Below are positions 39,832 to 47,512 of a stretch of 64,000 nt of DNA, one piece after another. The number at the start of each line of letters is the position of its first letter. Positions within the stretch are counted from its first letter, which is position 1. This DNA is from Klebsiella sp. BIGb0407 (GTDB taxonomy: Bacteria; Pseudomonadota; Gammaproteobacteria; Enterobacterales; Enterobacteriaceae): positions 310,001-374,000 of the forward strand of contig NZ_JANUEQ010000001.1 of the NCBI RefSeq assembly GCF_024807845.1, read 5' to 3'. Under the pieces are notes generated by a model. The model saw only the letters and a program-made list of their open reading frames with translations. It searched no databases and was not told the DNA's origin. A program made the translations under genes and the position numbers.

Positions 39832-40512
39832 ATGTCGAAACTTTTGCTGATTGATCTAGACGGAACAATGATCGACACACCGCATTTCGAAGCCTGGCGC
39901 AATGCGGCCCATGAGTTTACAGGCAAACAACTGACGCAGCAGGAATACATTGATCACATCGCCGGTCACCCTCGAATGGAAGGAGCTTCTCGACTACTGT
40001 CGCTGATGAGCAACGATGATGTCAGTGGTGCAAATGCCGAATCGTTCAGAGCGAAGGAACTGGCAGAGTACAAACAGAAAGAATTCTTGCGGCTCTCGCC
40101 CGGCACCGAGTTGTTCGATGATGCATTGCGATTGCTTGAGCGCATTCAAGAGTCTGCTCAGCCGGTGATGTTCTATACGGCTTCTCTGAATGCGCCGCAG
40201 TTGTTTGAGGAGGCCCTGAATCGCTCGAATGTGCGGCGTAGCGCGAAGGTATCCATTACTCGGCAGGCGCCGAATCAGACGCGCGACGAGTTGGTTCAAC
40301 AACTCATTGGTGATCACGATCCGCAGGATGTGTATCTGATTGATGACAGCCCTTATGCGACTGATCTCGCATGCGGCCAGGGACTCCATGCTTGGCAGAT
40401 CCGCCGTCATCATCTTGAACCCAAAGCTGTTCATCCACGCGCCTTAATACTTTCATCACTTGATGAATTCATGATGGCTAACAAACCACAGGGAAGTAAT
40501 AACCATGAATAG
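39832..40512 (+). CDS. HAD-superfamily hydrolase (phosphatase)
   Basis: A 226-residue HAD protein. Motif I is LIDLDGTMID with both Asp residues, motif II is FYTAS, and motif IV is YLIDDSPYATDLA. A helical cap lies between motifs I and II, as in beta-phosphoglucomutase-like members. It probably removes phosphate from a sugar intermediate; a mutase role is possible because such enzymes often pair with GH65 phosphorylases. It overlaps the following SDR gene by 8 bases. Confidence 0.82.
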   Translation: MSKLLLIDLDGTMIDTPHFEAWRNAAHEFTGKQLTQQEYIDHIAGHPRMEGASRLLSLMSNDDVSGANAESFRAKELAEYKQKEFLRLSPGTELFDDALRLLERIQESAQPVMFYTASLNAPQLFEEALNRSNVRRSAKVSITRQAPNQTRDELVQQLIGDHDPQDVYLIDDSPYATDLACGQGLHAWQIRRHHLEPKAVHPRALILSSLDEFMMANKPQGSNNHE

Positions 40513-41551
40513 GAATTCAGCTGTTCTTGTCACAGGTGGAGCGGGCTATATTGGCTCGCGTCTTATACCCAAACTGCTGGCCGCCGGTTACAAGGTCAGG
40601 GTGCTGGATGCGCTTTATTTTACCAACGGGCTCGAAGGACTGATGAACCACCCCGCTCTGGAATTCATCAAAGGAGATATCCGCGATCCGTTGCTCGTGG
40701 AGCAGTCGCTTCCAGGAGTAGATACAGTTGTGCATCTTGCCGCTGTGGCAAACGATCCAAGTTTCAATTCGGCTCCCGAGCTCGGTCAATCGATCAACAT
40801 TGATTGCCTGCCGCATCTGATGAGTACCGCCAAGCGTCTCGGTTGTCGGCGTTTCATCTATGCATCGTCAGCAAGTGTCTACGGCATCAATTCAGAACCT
40901 TTTGTCGATGAGCGCCAACCTTGCGTGCCCATCACCGACTACAATCGATTCAAGGCTGAAGGAGAGAAAATACTTTACGAACTCACTGATTCATCTTTCG
41001 AGACCGTTGCGGTTCGAGCCGCAACGGTATGCGGGTGGTCGCCCCGTCAGCGCCTCGATCTGACCGTGAACATTCTAACCGCCAGCGCGCTGGCCCGCGG
41101 TGAAATTACGGTCTTTGGCGGTACTCAGTACCGTCCCAGCGTGCATATCGGCGATCTAACCCGGCTGTATACGATGCTTGTTGAACGTGAATCCCTGGGT
41201 GAGGTTTGCGGGACTGCAATCAATGTCGGCTACGAGAATCATACGGTGACCGATATTGCCAATCAGGTGAAAGAGATCGTTGATCGTTACTTCCTTATCA
41301 GCGTGCCGATCAACACTATCAATAGTGATGATGTCCGATCCTATCGTCTGGATTCTCGGCGTGTGCAGCAGATTCTGGGTTTCGAATTTATCTATTCGAT
41401 CAGGGACGCTATCGTCGAGATTTGTGAGCAGTGGCAGTCAGGAAACTTTAACGACAGCTGTGATGTGTTATTAGATATCCGTTATCACAACTTGCGCAAT
41501 ATGCTGCATAACGACTGGTCGTATCATGCGATAGGAGGCGCATCGTGCTGA
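40505..41551 (+). CDS. NAD-dependent epimerase/dehydratase (extended SDR)
   Basis: A 348-residue extended SDR. The dinucleotide motif VTGGAGYIGSRL begins near residue 10. The active site has SSASVYG and the pair YNRFK (YxxxK). HIGDLTRLY near the C-terminal half is typical of nucleotide-sugar epimerases and dehydratases. It probably changes an activated sugar (epimerisation, oxidation or dehydration) to give the keto group used by an aminotransferase. ATG sits within the HAD gene's end, and it overlaps the GH65 gene by 7 bases. Confidence 0.88.
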   Translation: MNRNSAVLVTGGAGYIGSRLIPKLLAAGYKVRVLDALYFTNGLEGLMNHPALEFIKGDIRDPLLVEQSLPGVDTVVHLAAVANDPSFNSAPELGQSINIDCLPHLMSTAKRLGCRRFIYASSASVYGINSEPFVDERQPCVPITDYNRFKAEGEKILYELTDSSFETVAVRAATVCGWSPRQRLDLTVNILTASALARGEITVFGGTQYRPSVHIGDLTRLYTMLVERESLGEVCGTAINVGYENHTVTDIANQVKEIVDRYFLISVPINTINSDDVRSYRLDSRRVQQILGFEFIYSIRDAIVEICEQWQSGNFNDSCDVLLDIRYHNLRNMLHNDWSYHAIGGASC

Positions 41552-43812
41552 CCATTTCTTACGGAGAACATTCCGAGGATATCGTCGGGATCGAGTCGAA
41601 TTCATCGTCCTTTGCAGCGAGTGTGGCGACGCTTGCCAATCGCTCTGTAGGCGTGCGCCCACATATGCCCAAAGCATCACCACGCACTCGGCGCTCACAA
41701 CTGCTGTTGGCAGGAGCCTATGCGGCTGGCGTTGGCGTTTCGCGAGAAATCATTTCCTTGCCAGCGCCGATAATTATGCGGCTTTATGATGTCGACACGG
41801 GCGAACCTCTCGAGCAGCTCGGTGACGAACCGTCGGTGGTATTGGCACTGGATCAGGCGATGGTCAGCAGCTGCGAGCAGTTTCAACTGGGCGACGTGAG
41901 GTATCAGTTGACGATAAGTCAGTTCATTGATGCCCCCGATGATTGCGCGGTTTCGACACGGATCTGTTTGAAATGCGTCGGCGTTGCCACCAGTTCACAT
42001 CGATTGCGGCTTGATTATGGCGTAGATGGCAGTGCCTTGAATGAATATTTGGGAGCTTGTGACTGGCTGACTACCCGACATTATGACTTCGGGCAGAGCG
42101 TGATTGATCAAGCGTCTTTCAGTGTAATCGTCGAAACGGCAGAGCAGCGGCTGCGCTATGACGTGCGCATTGAACCGATCGATTCACCTGAGAGTTCCAT
42201 TGTTTCATGGAGGCAGGGGCAAGAGGGGTGTGTTGCTTCTGTGACCCTAGACTTTGCGACGGTCACCCAGCATCGGCTCGCTACACATTGGCGGGTCGGG
42301 ATTGATAGCGAGAGCAGTCCCCCCTACGCGTTTTTCTGCGATTTCGATGTTGCCGCGATCCAGAGTAATCACCTGAGGCAATGGCACAGGATCTGGAGCG
42401 AGCATGAAGTCACCGTCGAGACAGCGTCGCAGGCAAGTACTGATCTGGGCATGAAATATGCGGTGTTTCAGTTGCTGCAACATGGCATCGGTGCGGTGCA
42501 TGGGGCCAATGGCGTTCTCTCTCCAGCGCGAGGCCTGACCAGCACTTACCATTCTGGCGCGACGTTCTTCGATACCGAACTGCACAAGTGCATATTCTGG
42601 ATATGGAACGAGCCGGACGTCGCCAAAGCGCTAATCGATTATCGCTGCAACTCCTTGGAAATAGCGCTTGAGTTTGCTCGAGCCCACGGTTTTCTCGGAG
42701 CACGTTTTCCTGAAGCATCCAACGACAAGGGACGGGAAAATGGCCCACATTATGTGTTGTCCTATCCCGATCAGGACATTCGGCGAGAGTGGAGTGTCCA
42801 TGAAGTTCTTCATATTTCGGCGGACGTCTGCTATGCCGTGTACAAATACTGGAAGGTGACTGGTGACGACTCGTTCATGGCGTCTCGCGGCTACGAGGTG
42901 CTGATTGAAAGTGCTCGATTCGCCGCCTCAGTGTTCAAGTGGTCCGAGAGCAGACAAGCGTATGTAGTGAACTCAGTCATGGGACCGGACGAGTATCACT
43001 ACCATGTGGACAATAGTTTCTTCACCAATTACATGCTGCGGTGGTGTATCCGGCTAGTGCTTTCGCTGCTCGACCGGCCGGGGTTTCCAAGACTGCCTGA
43101 AGCGCAACGTAGGCTCTGGCAATCGATAGCAGATAACGTCTATCTCCCTTGGATCACTGTGGGCGGGGTGTCCATTCCTGAGGAGTTCGAAGGGTATGCC
43201 GCACTGCCGGATACTCAGCTGCGTACAGACAAAAGGCGTGGGCCTCAGTTTGCCAATGAGATCGAGCGGGGAAACGCCGAGAAACTGCAGAACTTCGATT
43301 CGCAACTGGTCAAACAGGCCGACATCGTGCTGCTGATGTCGATGTTTCCCGACGATTTTTCAGAGGTCGTGAGACGTGCAGCCTTTGATTACTATGAACC
43401 GCGCACCGTGCATGAGTCGTCATTGAGTTACGGCCCGCATGCCGTCGTCGCCGCTCATTTGGGCAAGACTCAAATCAGTGCTGATTTCATTAGCCGTGCC
43501 AGCCGTTATAACCTGGATTTCACGCCCGTCGACGATTACAGCAATGGGCTGCATTTATCTGCCTATGCCGGAGCCTGGCAGGGATTGGTGGAAGGTCTGT
43601 CGGGCCTTGATATCGGGTCGGGCCAACTGGCCTTCCGCCCGAGGTTGCCCGCGCATTGGGATGCCTACCATTTCACCCTGCAATACCGAGGCCGCCAACT
43701 ACGGGTTTCCGTGCTCGGTGACGATGAGCTGGAGATCCACGAGGGCAATCTGCAATTGATAACCGAGCGCGGCCAGGGTAGGCAAATATTCCTCAAGGAG
43801 GGGCGCCCATGA
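41545..43812 (+). CDS. Glycoside hydrolase family 65 protein (disaccharide phosphorylase-like)
   Basis: A 755-residue GH65 protein with an N-terminal beta-sandwich (~1-280), a linker and an (alpha/alpha)6 barrel, and a small C-terminal sheet. Motifs are HSGATFFDTELH, the general acid Glu483 in MGPDEYHYHVDNSFFTNYM, and the phosphate-site motif VHESSLSYGPH. The Ser pair after His fits a phosphorylase rather than a hydrolase. GH65 phosphorylases act on trehalose, maltose, kojibiose or nigerose and use beta-glucose-1-phosphate. It has no signal peptide. In this operon it could join a (modified) sugar to an acceptor in the synthetic direction. Overlaps both neighbours. Confidence 0.85.
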   Translation: MLTISYGEHSEDIVGIESNSSSFAASVATLANRSVGVRPHMPKASPRTRRSQLLLAGAYAAGVGVSREIISLPAPIIMRLYDVDTGEPLEQLGDEPSVVLALDQAMVSSCEQFQLGDVRYQLTISQFIDAPDDCAVSTRICLKCVGVATSSHRLRLDYGVDGSALNEYLGACDWLTTRHYDFGQSVIDQASFSVIVETAEQRLRYDVRIEPIDSPESSIVSWRQGQEGCVASVTLDFATVTQHRLATHWRVGIDSESSPPYAFFCDFDVAAIQSNHLRQWHRIWSEHEVTVETASQASTDLGMKYAVFQLLQHGIGAVHGANGVLSPARGLTSTYHSGATFFDTELHKCIFWIWNEPDVAKALIDYRCNSLEIALEFARAHGFLGARFPEASNDKGRENGPHYVLSYPDQDIRREWSVHEVLHISADVCYAVYKYWKVTGDDSFMASRGYEVLIESARFAASVFKWSESRQAYVVNSVMGPDEYHYHVDNSFFTNYMLRWCIRLVLSLLDRPGFPRLPEAQRRLWQSIADNVYLPWITVGGVSIPEEFEGYAALPDTQLRTDKRRGPQFANEIERGNAEKLQNFDSQLVKQADIVLLMSMFPDDFSEVVRRAAFDYYEPRTVHESSLSYGPHAVVAAHLGKTQISADFISRASRYNLDFTPVDDYSNGLHLSAYAGAWQGLVEGLSGLDIGSGQLAFRPRLPAHWDAYHFTLQYRGRQLRVSVLGDDELEIHEGNLQLITERGQGRQIFLKEGRP

Positions 43813-45050
43813 TTTCTATCAGAGATCGCCTGTCACCTTATAACGAAGCGCTGGGAGTCTTGCCGTTTCGCAAGCTGCTCATCGGGCAAGGCCTTTCGAT
43901 GGCTGGCGATGCAATTTGTCTGGCGGCGCTGCCGATCGCGCTTATGCGTGATGGCTTCGGTGGTGAGGTGTTTGGTTTCATCATGGCCGCAGTCGGTGTC
44001 GGAACTGTCATCGGTGCTTTGGCCGGGGGGATGTTGGCGGATCGCCAGTCGCCCCGACAAGTGCTCATCTACACTGATACGGCCAGAGGTTTTGCGCAAC
44101 TTGCCACCGTCGCGTTGCTCCTAACAGGGGCTCCATGGGGCTTGCTGGTGTTTGCCTATCTGATCTTCGGTATCGGCATTGGGGTTTCACGGCCATGTGC
44201 TCAGGTTCTGCTGGTCAACCTGCTGCCCAAAAAAGCACTGGTGGCGGGAAACGGAGCGATGAACTTCATTGATAACCTAGTTGCTATTGTGTTCCCGGCG
44301 ACGCTGGGCGTGTTCATCATTCTGTGGGACCCGGTCTGGGGGATATTGATCGATGGATTGACCTTCTTCTGTGCCGCAGTTTACACCGCTCAGTTGCCGA
44401 ATGTCGGCCACCATGAATCGGAACATGAGCTCTCGCTGCTTGAAGCGCTCAACGGCATCACTGTGGTCATCAATAACGCAACGCTAATGTTGGGGTTTGC
44501 CGCGACGCTGGTGGTGAACGTCCTGTGTTTTCCGATCTTTCTGGTGGTTGCGCCTTACGCGATCAGTGATCGCTTCAGCGAAGAAATGTGGGGTTATTGC
44601 CTCGCAGCATCGGGGTTCGGCGCTTGTATCGGTTCGGTCATCACGGTGCTGTCTTCTGGGCATGAGCGACTGGATGGGCTTGCGGTCATTTGTGGGATTT
44701 TTCTCGCGGGAGCGATGGCGTTGCTCGGACTGGGGACGTCGGCATGGATGGCTATTATGGGCGCGACATTTGTCGGGATCGTTGAAGCATCCTGGCTCAC
44801 GGGATGGGCAACCGCCATGCAAACACTTTCGCCCGAGAAGGACTTGGGCAAAGTCGTGGGGGTCGATACTTTCGTTACCAGTGGCGTGCATCCTTTCATT
44901 TATCTGGGCAGCGGTGTGGTCGGCGAGATAGTCGGCTACTCCCAGACCCTGACGTTCACCGCCGTTGTCAGTGCGGTCGAGATCCTGCTGATTTTCCTGA
45001 TTTCCTTCATGTTCATACCAAGGAGTGCGCGTAATGATCAAGTGCAATAA
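43809..45050 (+). CDS. MFS exporter of the island operon
   Basis: A 413-residue, 12-helix MFS protein of the efflux type (MFS_3/EntS- and macrolide-exporter-like). Features are LLIGQGLSMAGDAICLAALPIAL in helix 1 (core GDAICLAALP), GGMLADRQSPRQVL in the loop 2-3 motif, and GIVEASWLTGWATAMQTLSPEKDLGKV. Efflux proteins of this family export antibiotics and siderophores. Its place in the middle of the operon suggests export of the product and self-resistance. AAGGAGG precedes the ATG; it overlaps the GH65 gene by 4 bases and the next gene by 17. Confidence 0.88.
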   Translation: MISIRDRLSPYNEALGVLPFRKLLIGQGLSMAGDAICLAALPIALMRDGFGGEVFGFIMAAVGVGTVIGALAGGMLADRQSPRQVLIYTDTARGFAQLATVALLLTGAPWGLLVFAYLIFGIGIGVSRPCAQVLLVNLLPKKALVAGNGAMNFIDNLVAIVFPATLGVFIILWDPVWGILIDGLTFFCAAVYTAQLPNVGHHESEHELSLLEALNGITVVINNATLMLGFAATLVVNVLCFPIFLVVAPYAISDRFSEEMWGYCLAASGFGACIGSVITVLSSGHERLDGLAVICGIFLAGAMALLGLGTSAWMAIMGATFVGIVEASWLTGWATAMQTLSPEKDLGKVVGVDTFVTSGVHPFIYLGSGVVGEIVGYSQTLTFTAVVSAVEILLIFLISFMFIPRSARNDQVQ

Positions 45051-46134
45051 CGTACAAGAACAGGCTCAGGATCTCTCCGGCGAGATCTTTGAATGCTGGC
45101 AGGCGCTTCTGCAATCAGGCGACTTTATTTTGGGCGACGAGGTTCTGGCGTTCGAATCATGGATGTCGGGTCGGTGCGGCGGAGCGCATGCTGTCGCCCT
45201 CAATTCAGGTACGGATGCCTTGTTTCTGGCGTTGCGCGCACTCGAGATAGGACCCGGTGATGAAGTAATCACCTGCGCCAATACCTTTGTTGCCACGGTC
45301 GGGGCAATTATCTCTGTCGGCGCCAGGCCGATCCTGGCAGATGTTGGTGACGATGAACTGATGAATGTCGATACGATCGCGCCACTTCTGAGTGATCGGA
45401 CTAAAGCCGTTATTCCTGTCTATCTGCGCGGACGTCCCCTGGATATCGATTCAATCATCGTCTTGTGCCGTTCCCGCGGGGTGGCCGTTATTGAGGATTG
45501 CGCTCAGGCGATCGGCACCACGATCGACGGCCAGCAAGTTGGAACTCGCGCTGATGCGTCAGCTTTTTCCATGCACCCCCTCAAGGCACTGGGGGGGCTG
45601 GGGGATGGCGGGATGTTGGTCACCCGCGATCCGAAGATTGCTGCATACGCACGTATCGCCCGCAATCATGGCTTGGAAACACGTAACGAATCGGTCCGAT
45701 TCGGCATTAATTCACGGCTCGACACGTTGCAGGCAGCAGCTCTCAATGTCAAAGCGCAATATATAGATCAGTGGCTGAAAAGACGAGTGGAAATCGCGGC
45801 GTTCTACAATGAAGTCCTGTCTGCAACACGCACGGGCACAGACTTGGGTGGCGGCAAACCGGGAAATTCCTACTATCACTATGTCGTGCAGTCCTCCAAC
45901 CGTGATGAGCTGCAGGCGTTTCTAATACAACATGATGTTCAAACGGCCATTCATTATCCGGTGCCCGTCCATCAGCAAGGAGCCTGGTCGAGAAGTCAGC
46001 CGCGAATTGTGTTACCCATGACCGAACGTCTGTCCCGACAAATGCTCACACTTCCTTGCCATCATCATTTGTCCGACGGGGATGTGGAGAAGGTTGCGAA
46101 GCTGATCAAGCAATTCGAAGGCACGATGAGGTAG
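45034..46134 (+). CDS. DegT/DnrJ/EryC1/StrS-family aminotransferase
   Basis: A 366-residue sugar aminotransferase. Features are ALNSGTDALFLALRAL (cofactor-phosphate binding), VTCANTFVAT-type segment EVITCANTFVATVGAI, VIEDCAQAIGTTIDGQQVGT and the PLP lysine in FSMHPLKALGGLGDGG (~residue 187). I chose ATG 45034, with AAGGAG 8 bases upstream, over the start at 45025. Family members aminate keto-sugars bound to nucleotides (or free, as in kanosamine synthesis) and scyllo-inosose. With the class-III enzyme this gives two aminations in the pathway. Confidence 0.9.
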   Translation: MIKCNNVQEQAQDLSGEIFECWQALLQSGDFILGDEVLAFESWMSGRCGGAHAVALNSGTDALFLALRALEIGPGDEVITCANTFVATVGAIISVGARPILADVGDDELMNVDTIAPLLSDRTKAVIPVYLRGRPLDIDSIIVLCRSRGVAVIEDCAQAIGTTIDGQQVGTRADASAFSMHPLKALGGLGDGGMLVTRDPKIAAYARIARNHGLETRNESVRFGINSRLDTLQAAALNVKAQYIDQWLKRRVEIAAFYNEVLSATRTGTDLGGGKPGNSYYHYVVQSSNRDELQAFLIQHDVQTAIHYPVPVHQQGAWSRSQPRIVLPMTERLSRQMLTLPCHHHLSDGDVEKVAKLIKQFEGTMR

Positions 46135-46575
46135 TGAGCGTCGATATTGAATACATGGTGGTTGGCGCCGGGGTGCTTGGCCTGGCGGGTAGCCAGGGCT
46201 CTTGCCTTGAGTGGATGTGAAGTGATTGTGGTGGAGGCTCACGGGGGAATCGGCACAGTCATCAGCTTGCGCAATTCAGGAGTGATTCACGCAGGCATCT
46301 ACTGCCCGACTAACAGCTTGAAGGCGCAGATGTGTGTGGAGGGCAAGCGCTGTTTGTATGCCTTCTGCGATGCGCATGCAGTGACTTGCTAACGGCTGGG
46401 TAAGCTCATCGTTGCGACCGATGACGCGCAGCGCGGGGCATTACAGTAATTGTAGGAGCAAGGATGTCGCAATGGCGTCGAGGACTTGCAGCTACTCGAC
46501 GCTCGGCAGGCGGCCGAACTGGAACCTGAGTTGTCCCGCGTCGCCGTCCACCGGAACCACGTGTCTGGTTCTTCT
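46134..46575 (+). pseudogene. Decayed LhgO-like FAD oxidoreductase, N-terminal remnant
   Basis: It starts GTG inside the DegT stop codon and reads YMVVGAGVLGLA, then shifts frame to ARALALSGCEVIVVEA, SLRNSGVIHAGIYCP and CVEGKRCLYAFCDAH. Further frames give LGKLIVATDDAQ and GVEDLQLLDARQAAELEPEL. This order matches L-2-hydroxyglutarate dehydrogenase/oxidase (LhgO) family proteins. At least two frameshifts and an in-frame stop are present, and the C-terminal two thirds is gone where the IS256 fragment begins. It was probably the ninth gene of the operon. Confidence 0.75.
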
Positions 46576-46588
46576 TAATTAACTGAGG

Positions 46589-46858
46589 TTAAAAGGTATT
46601 TTCGCGATCACGCGGCGTGCTTAGCTCAATTTCGCCGTCATTGCAAAGCAGCATTTTTGATGAGTAACTATTGCGGGTATTAGATCCTTTTTTAGGGACG
46701 TTTTTCTCATGTCCGAGATGATCAGTCAGTTCAGCATTGAGCGCGGTTTCGACAGTTAATTTCGTCAACATACGGGAAAACTGATTAAGATCGGCTTCGG
46801 TTTTAAGACCTTTAGCCAGTTCAGCTGCGAGCGCTTTGAGTTTTTTATCGTCAATAAT
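46589..46858 (-). pseudogene. IS256-family (mutator-type) transposase, N-terminal fragment
   Basis: The minus strand encodes LKALAAELAKGLKTEADLNQ, SRMLTKLTVETALNAELTDHLGHEKN and GEIELSTPRDRENTF, the typical N-terminus of an IS256-family transposase of about 400 residues. It stops after ENTF, so the catalytic DDE domain is absent. The normal ATG start seems to be replaced by ATT ATT GAC. The sequence up to ~46922 (containing TGTGTATCTGCC on the minus strand) is probably the IS terminal region. Confidence 0.85.
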
Positions 46859-46954
46859 TTGCCTGTCTCCGTTGTTGGAATGAACATATCAAAAATAGGC
46901 AGATACACAATTTAAATTACAGTCTCCAGAACGATGAACAGGAAGTACCTGGCG

Positions 46955-46995
46955 TCAGTCCTTGCGGTTGTTGGGTCTCGTAATCTTTCCCTGAT
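46955..46995 (+). repeat. Right copy of the imperfect direct repeat flanking the insert
   Basis: It starts GTCAGTCCTTGCGG and ends TCTCGTAATCTTTCCCTG(A). It shares the first 13 and the last 16 bases (TCGTAATCTTTCCCTG) with 37425-37466 and has the same orientation. The spacing between the copies is about 9.5 kb. Confidence 0.7.
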
Positions 46996-47056
46996 AATTA
47001 TCCGTAAATGACGCGTTCATCAAAGTCTCCTTGATTTTTGCCACTGATATACAATA

Positions 47057-47072
47057 CTGTATATATATACAG
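47057..47072. promoter_or_regulatory. LexA (SOS) box of umuDC
   Basis: CTGTATATATATACAG is a perfect CTGT-N8-ACAG LexA box with the (AT)4 centre. It lies 20 bases before the umuD ATG, at promoter position. Confidence 0.95.
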
Positions 47073-47092
47073 TTTTTGTCGAGGGTGCTCCT

Positions 47093-47512
47093 ATGCAGTT
47101 TTCCATACCTGATGTGCAACGTCAGATTCTGGCTTTACCCCTGTTCAGTGATTTTGTGCCTTGTGGTTTCCCAAGTCCGGCACAGGATTATATTGAACGC
47201 CGTATCGACTTGAATGAGCTGATGATTCAGCATCCCAGTGCTACCTATTTTGTGAAAGCAGCGGGTGATTCAATGGCGGGAGCGGGAATTGATGAGGGGG
47301 ATTTACTGGTAGTGGATAGCTCGCGTAAAGCGAAATCGGGCGATATCGTTATTGCTACGGTTGATGGCGAATTCACGGTGAAATATTTGCAATTGCATCC
47401 GCAAATTATGCTGAAACCGGCAAATAAAGCCTATACACCCATTATCATTGCTGGTGAGGATAAGCTGGAGATTTTTGGTGTTGTGACTTTTATCGTCAAA
47501 TCTGCGAGCTGA
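47093..47512 (+). CDS. umuD: DNA polymerase V subunit UmuD
   Basis: A 139-residue UmuD. The RecA-stimulated self-cleavage site Cys24-Gly25 (FVPCGFPSP) and the catalytic dyad Ser60 (GDSMAG) and Lys97 (FTVKYLQ) sit at exactly the E. coli positions. Cleaved UmuD' joins UmuC to form the translesion polymerase Pol V. The stop codon overlaps the umuC ATG by one base. A perfect LexA box upstream shows SOS control. Confidence 0.96.
   Translation: MQFSIPDVQRQILALPLFSDFVPCGFPSPAQDYIERRIDLNELMIQHPSATYFVKAAGDSMAGAGIDEGDLLVVDSSRKAKSGDIVIATVDGEFTVKYLQLHPQIMLKPANKAYTPIIIAGEDKLEIFGVVTFIVKSAS

Larger units (their letters stand above)
37426..46922 (+). mobile_element. Genomic island carrying an eight-gene biosynthetic operon
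   Basis: The segment interrupts tssB, is bracketed by an imperfect 42-bp direct repeat, and ends in an IS256-family fragment. Its genes look richer in G and C than the flanks, with different codon habits (more CGC, GGC, CTG-poor AT-type codons), and overlap one another as a single operon. No integrase is visible. Boundaries are inferred from the repeat and the broken genes and could be off by tens of bases. Confidence 0.65.

Noticed and set aside
47031..47213. A 60-codon plus-strand frame over the umuD start
   Set aside because: It overlaps the LexA box and the umuD frame, which has all catalytic residues.
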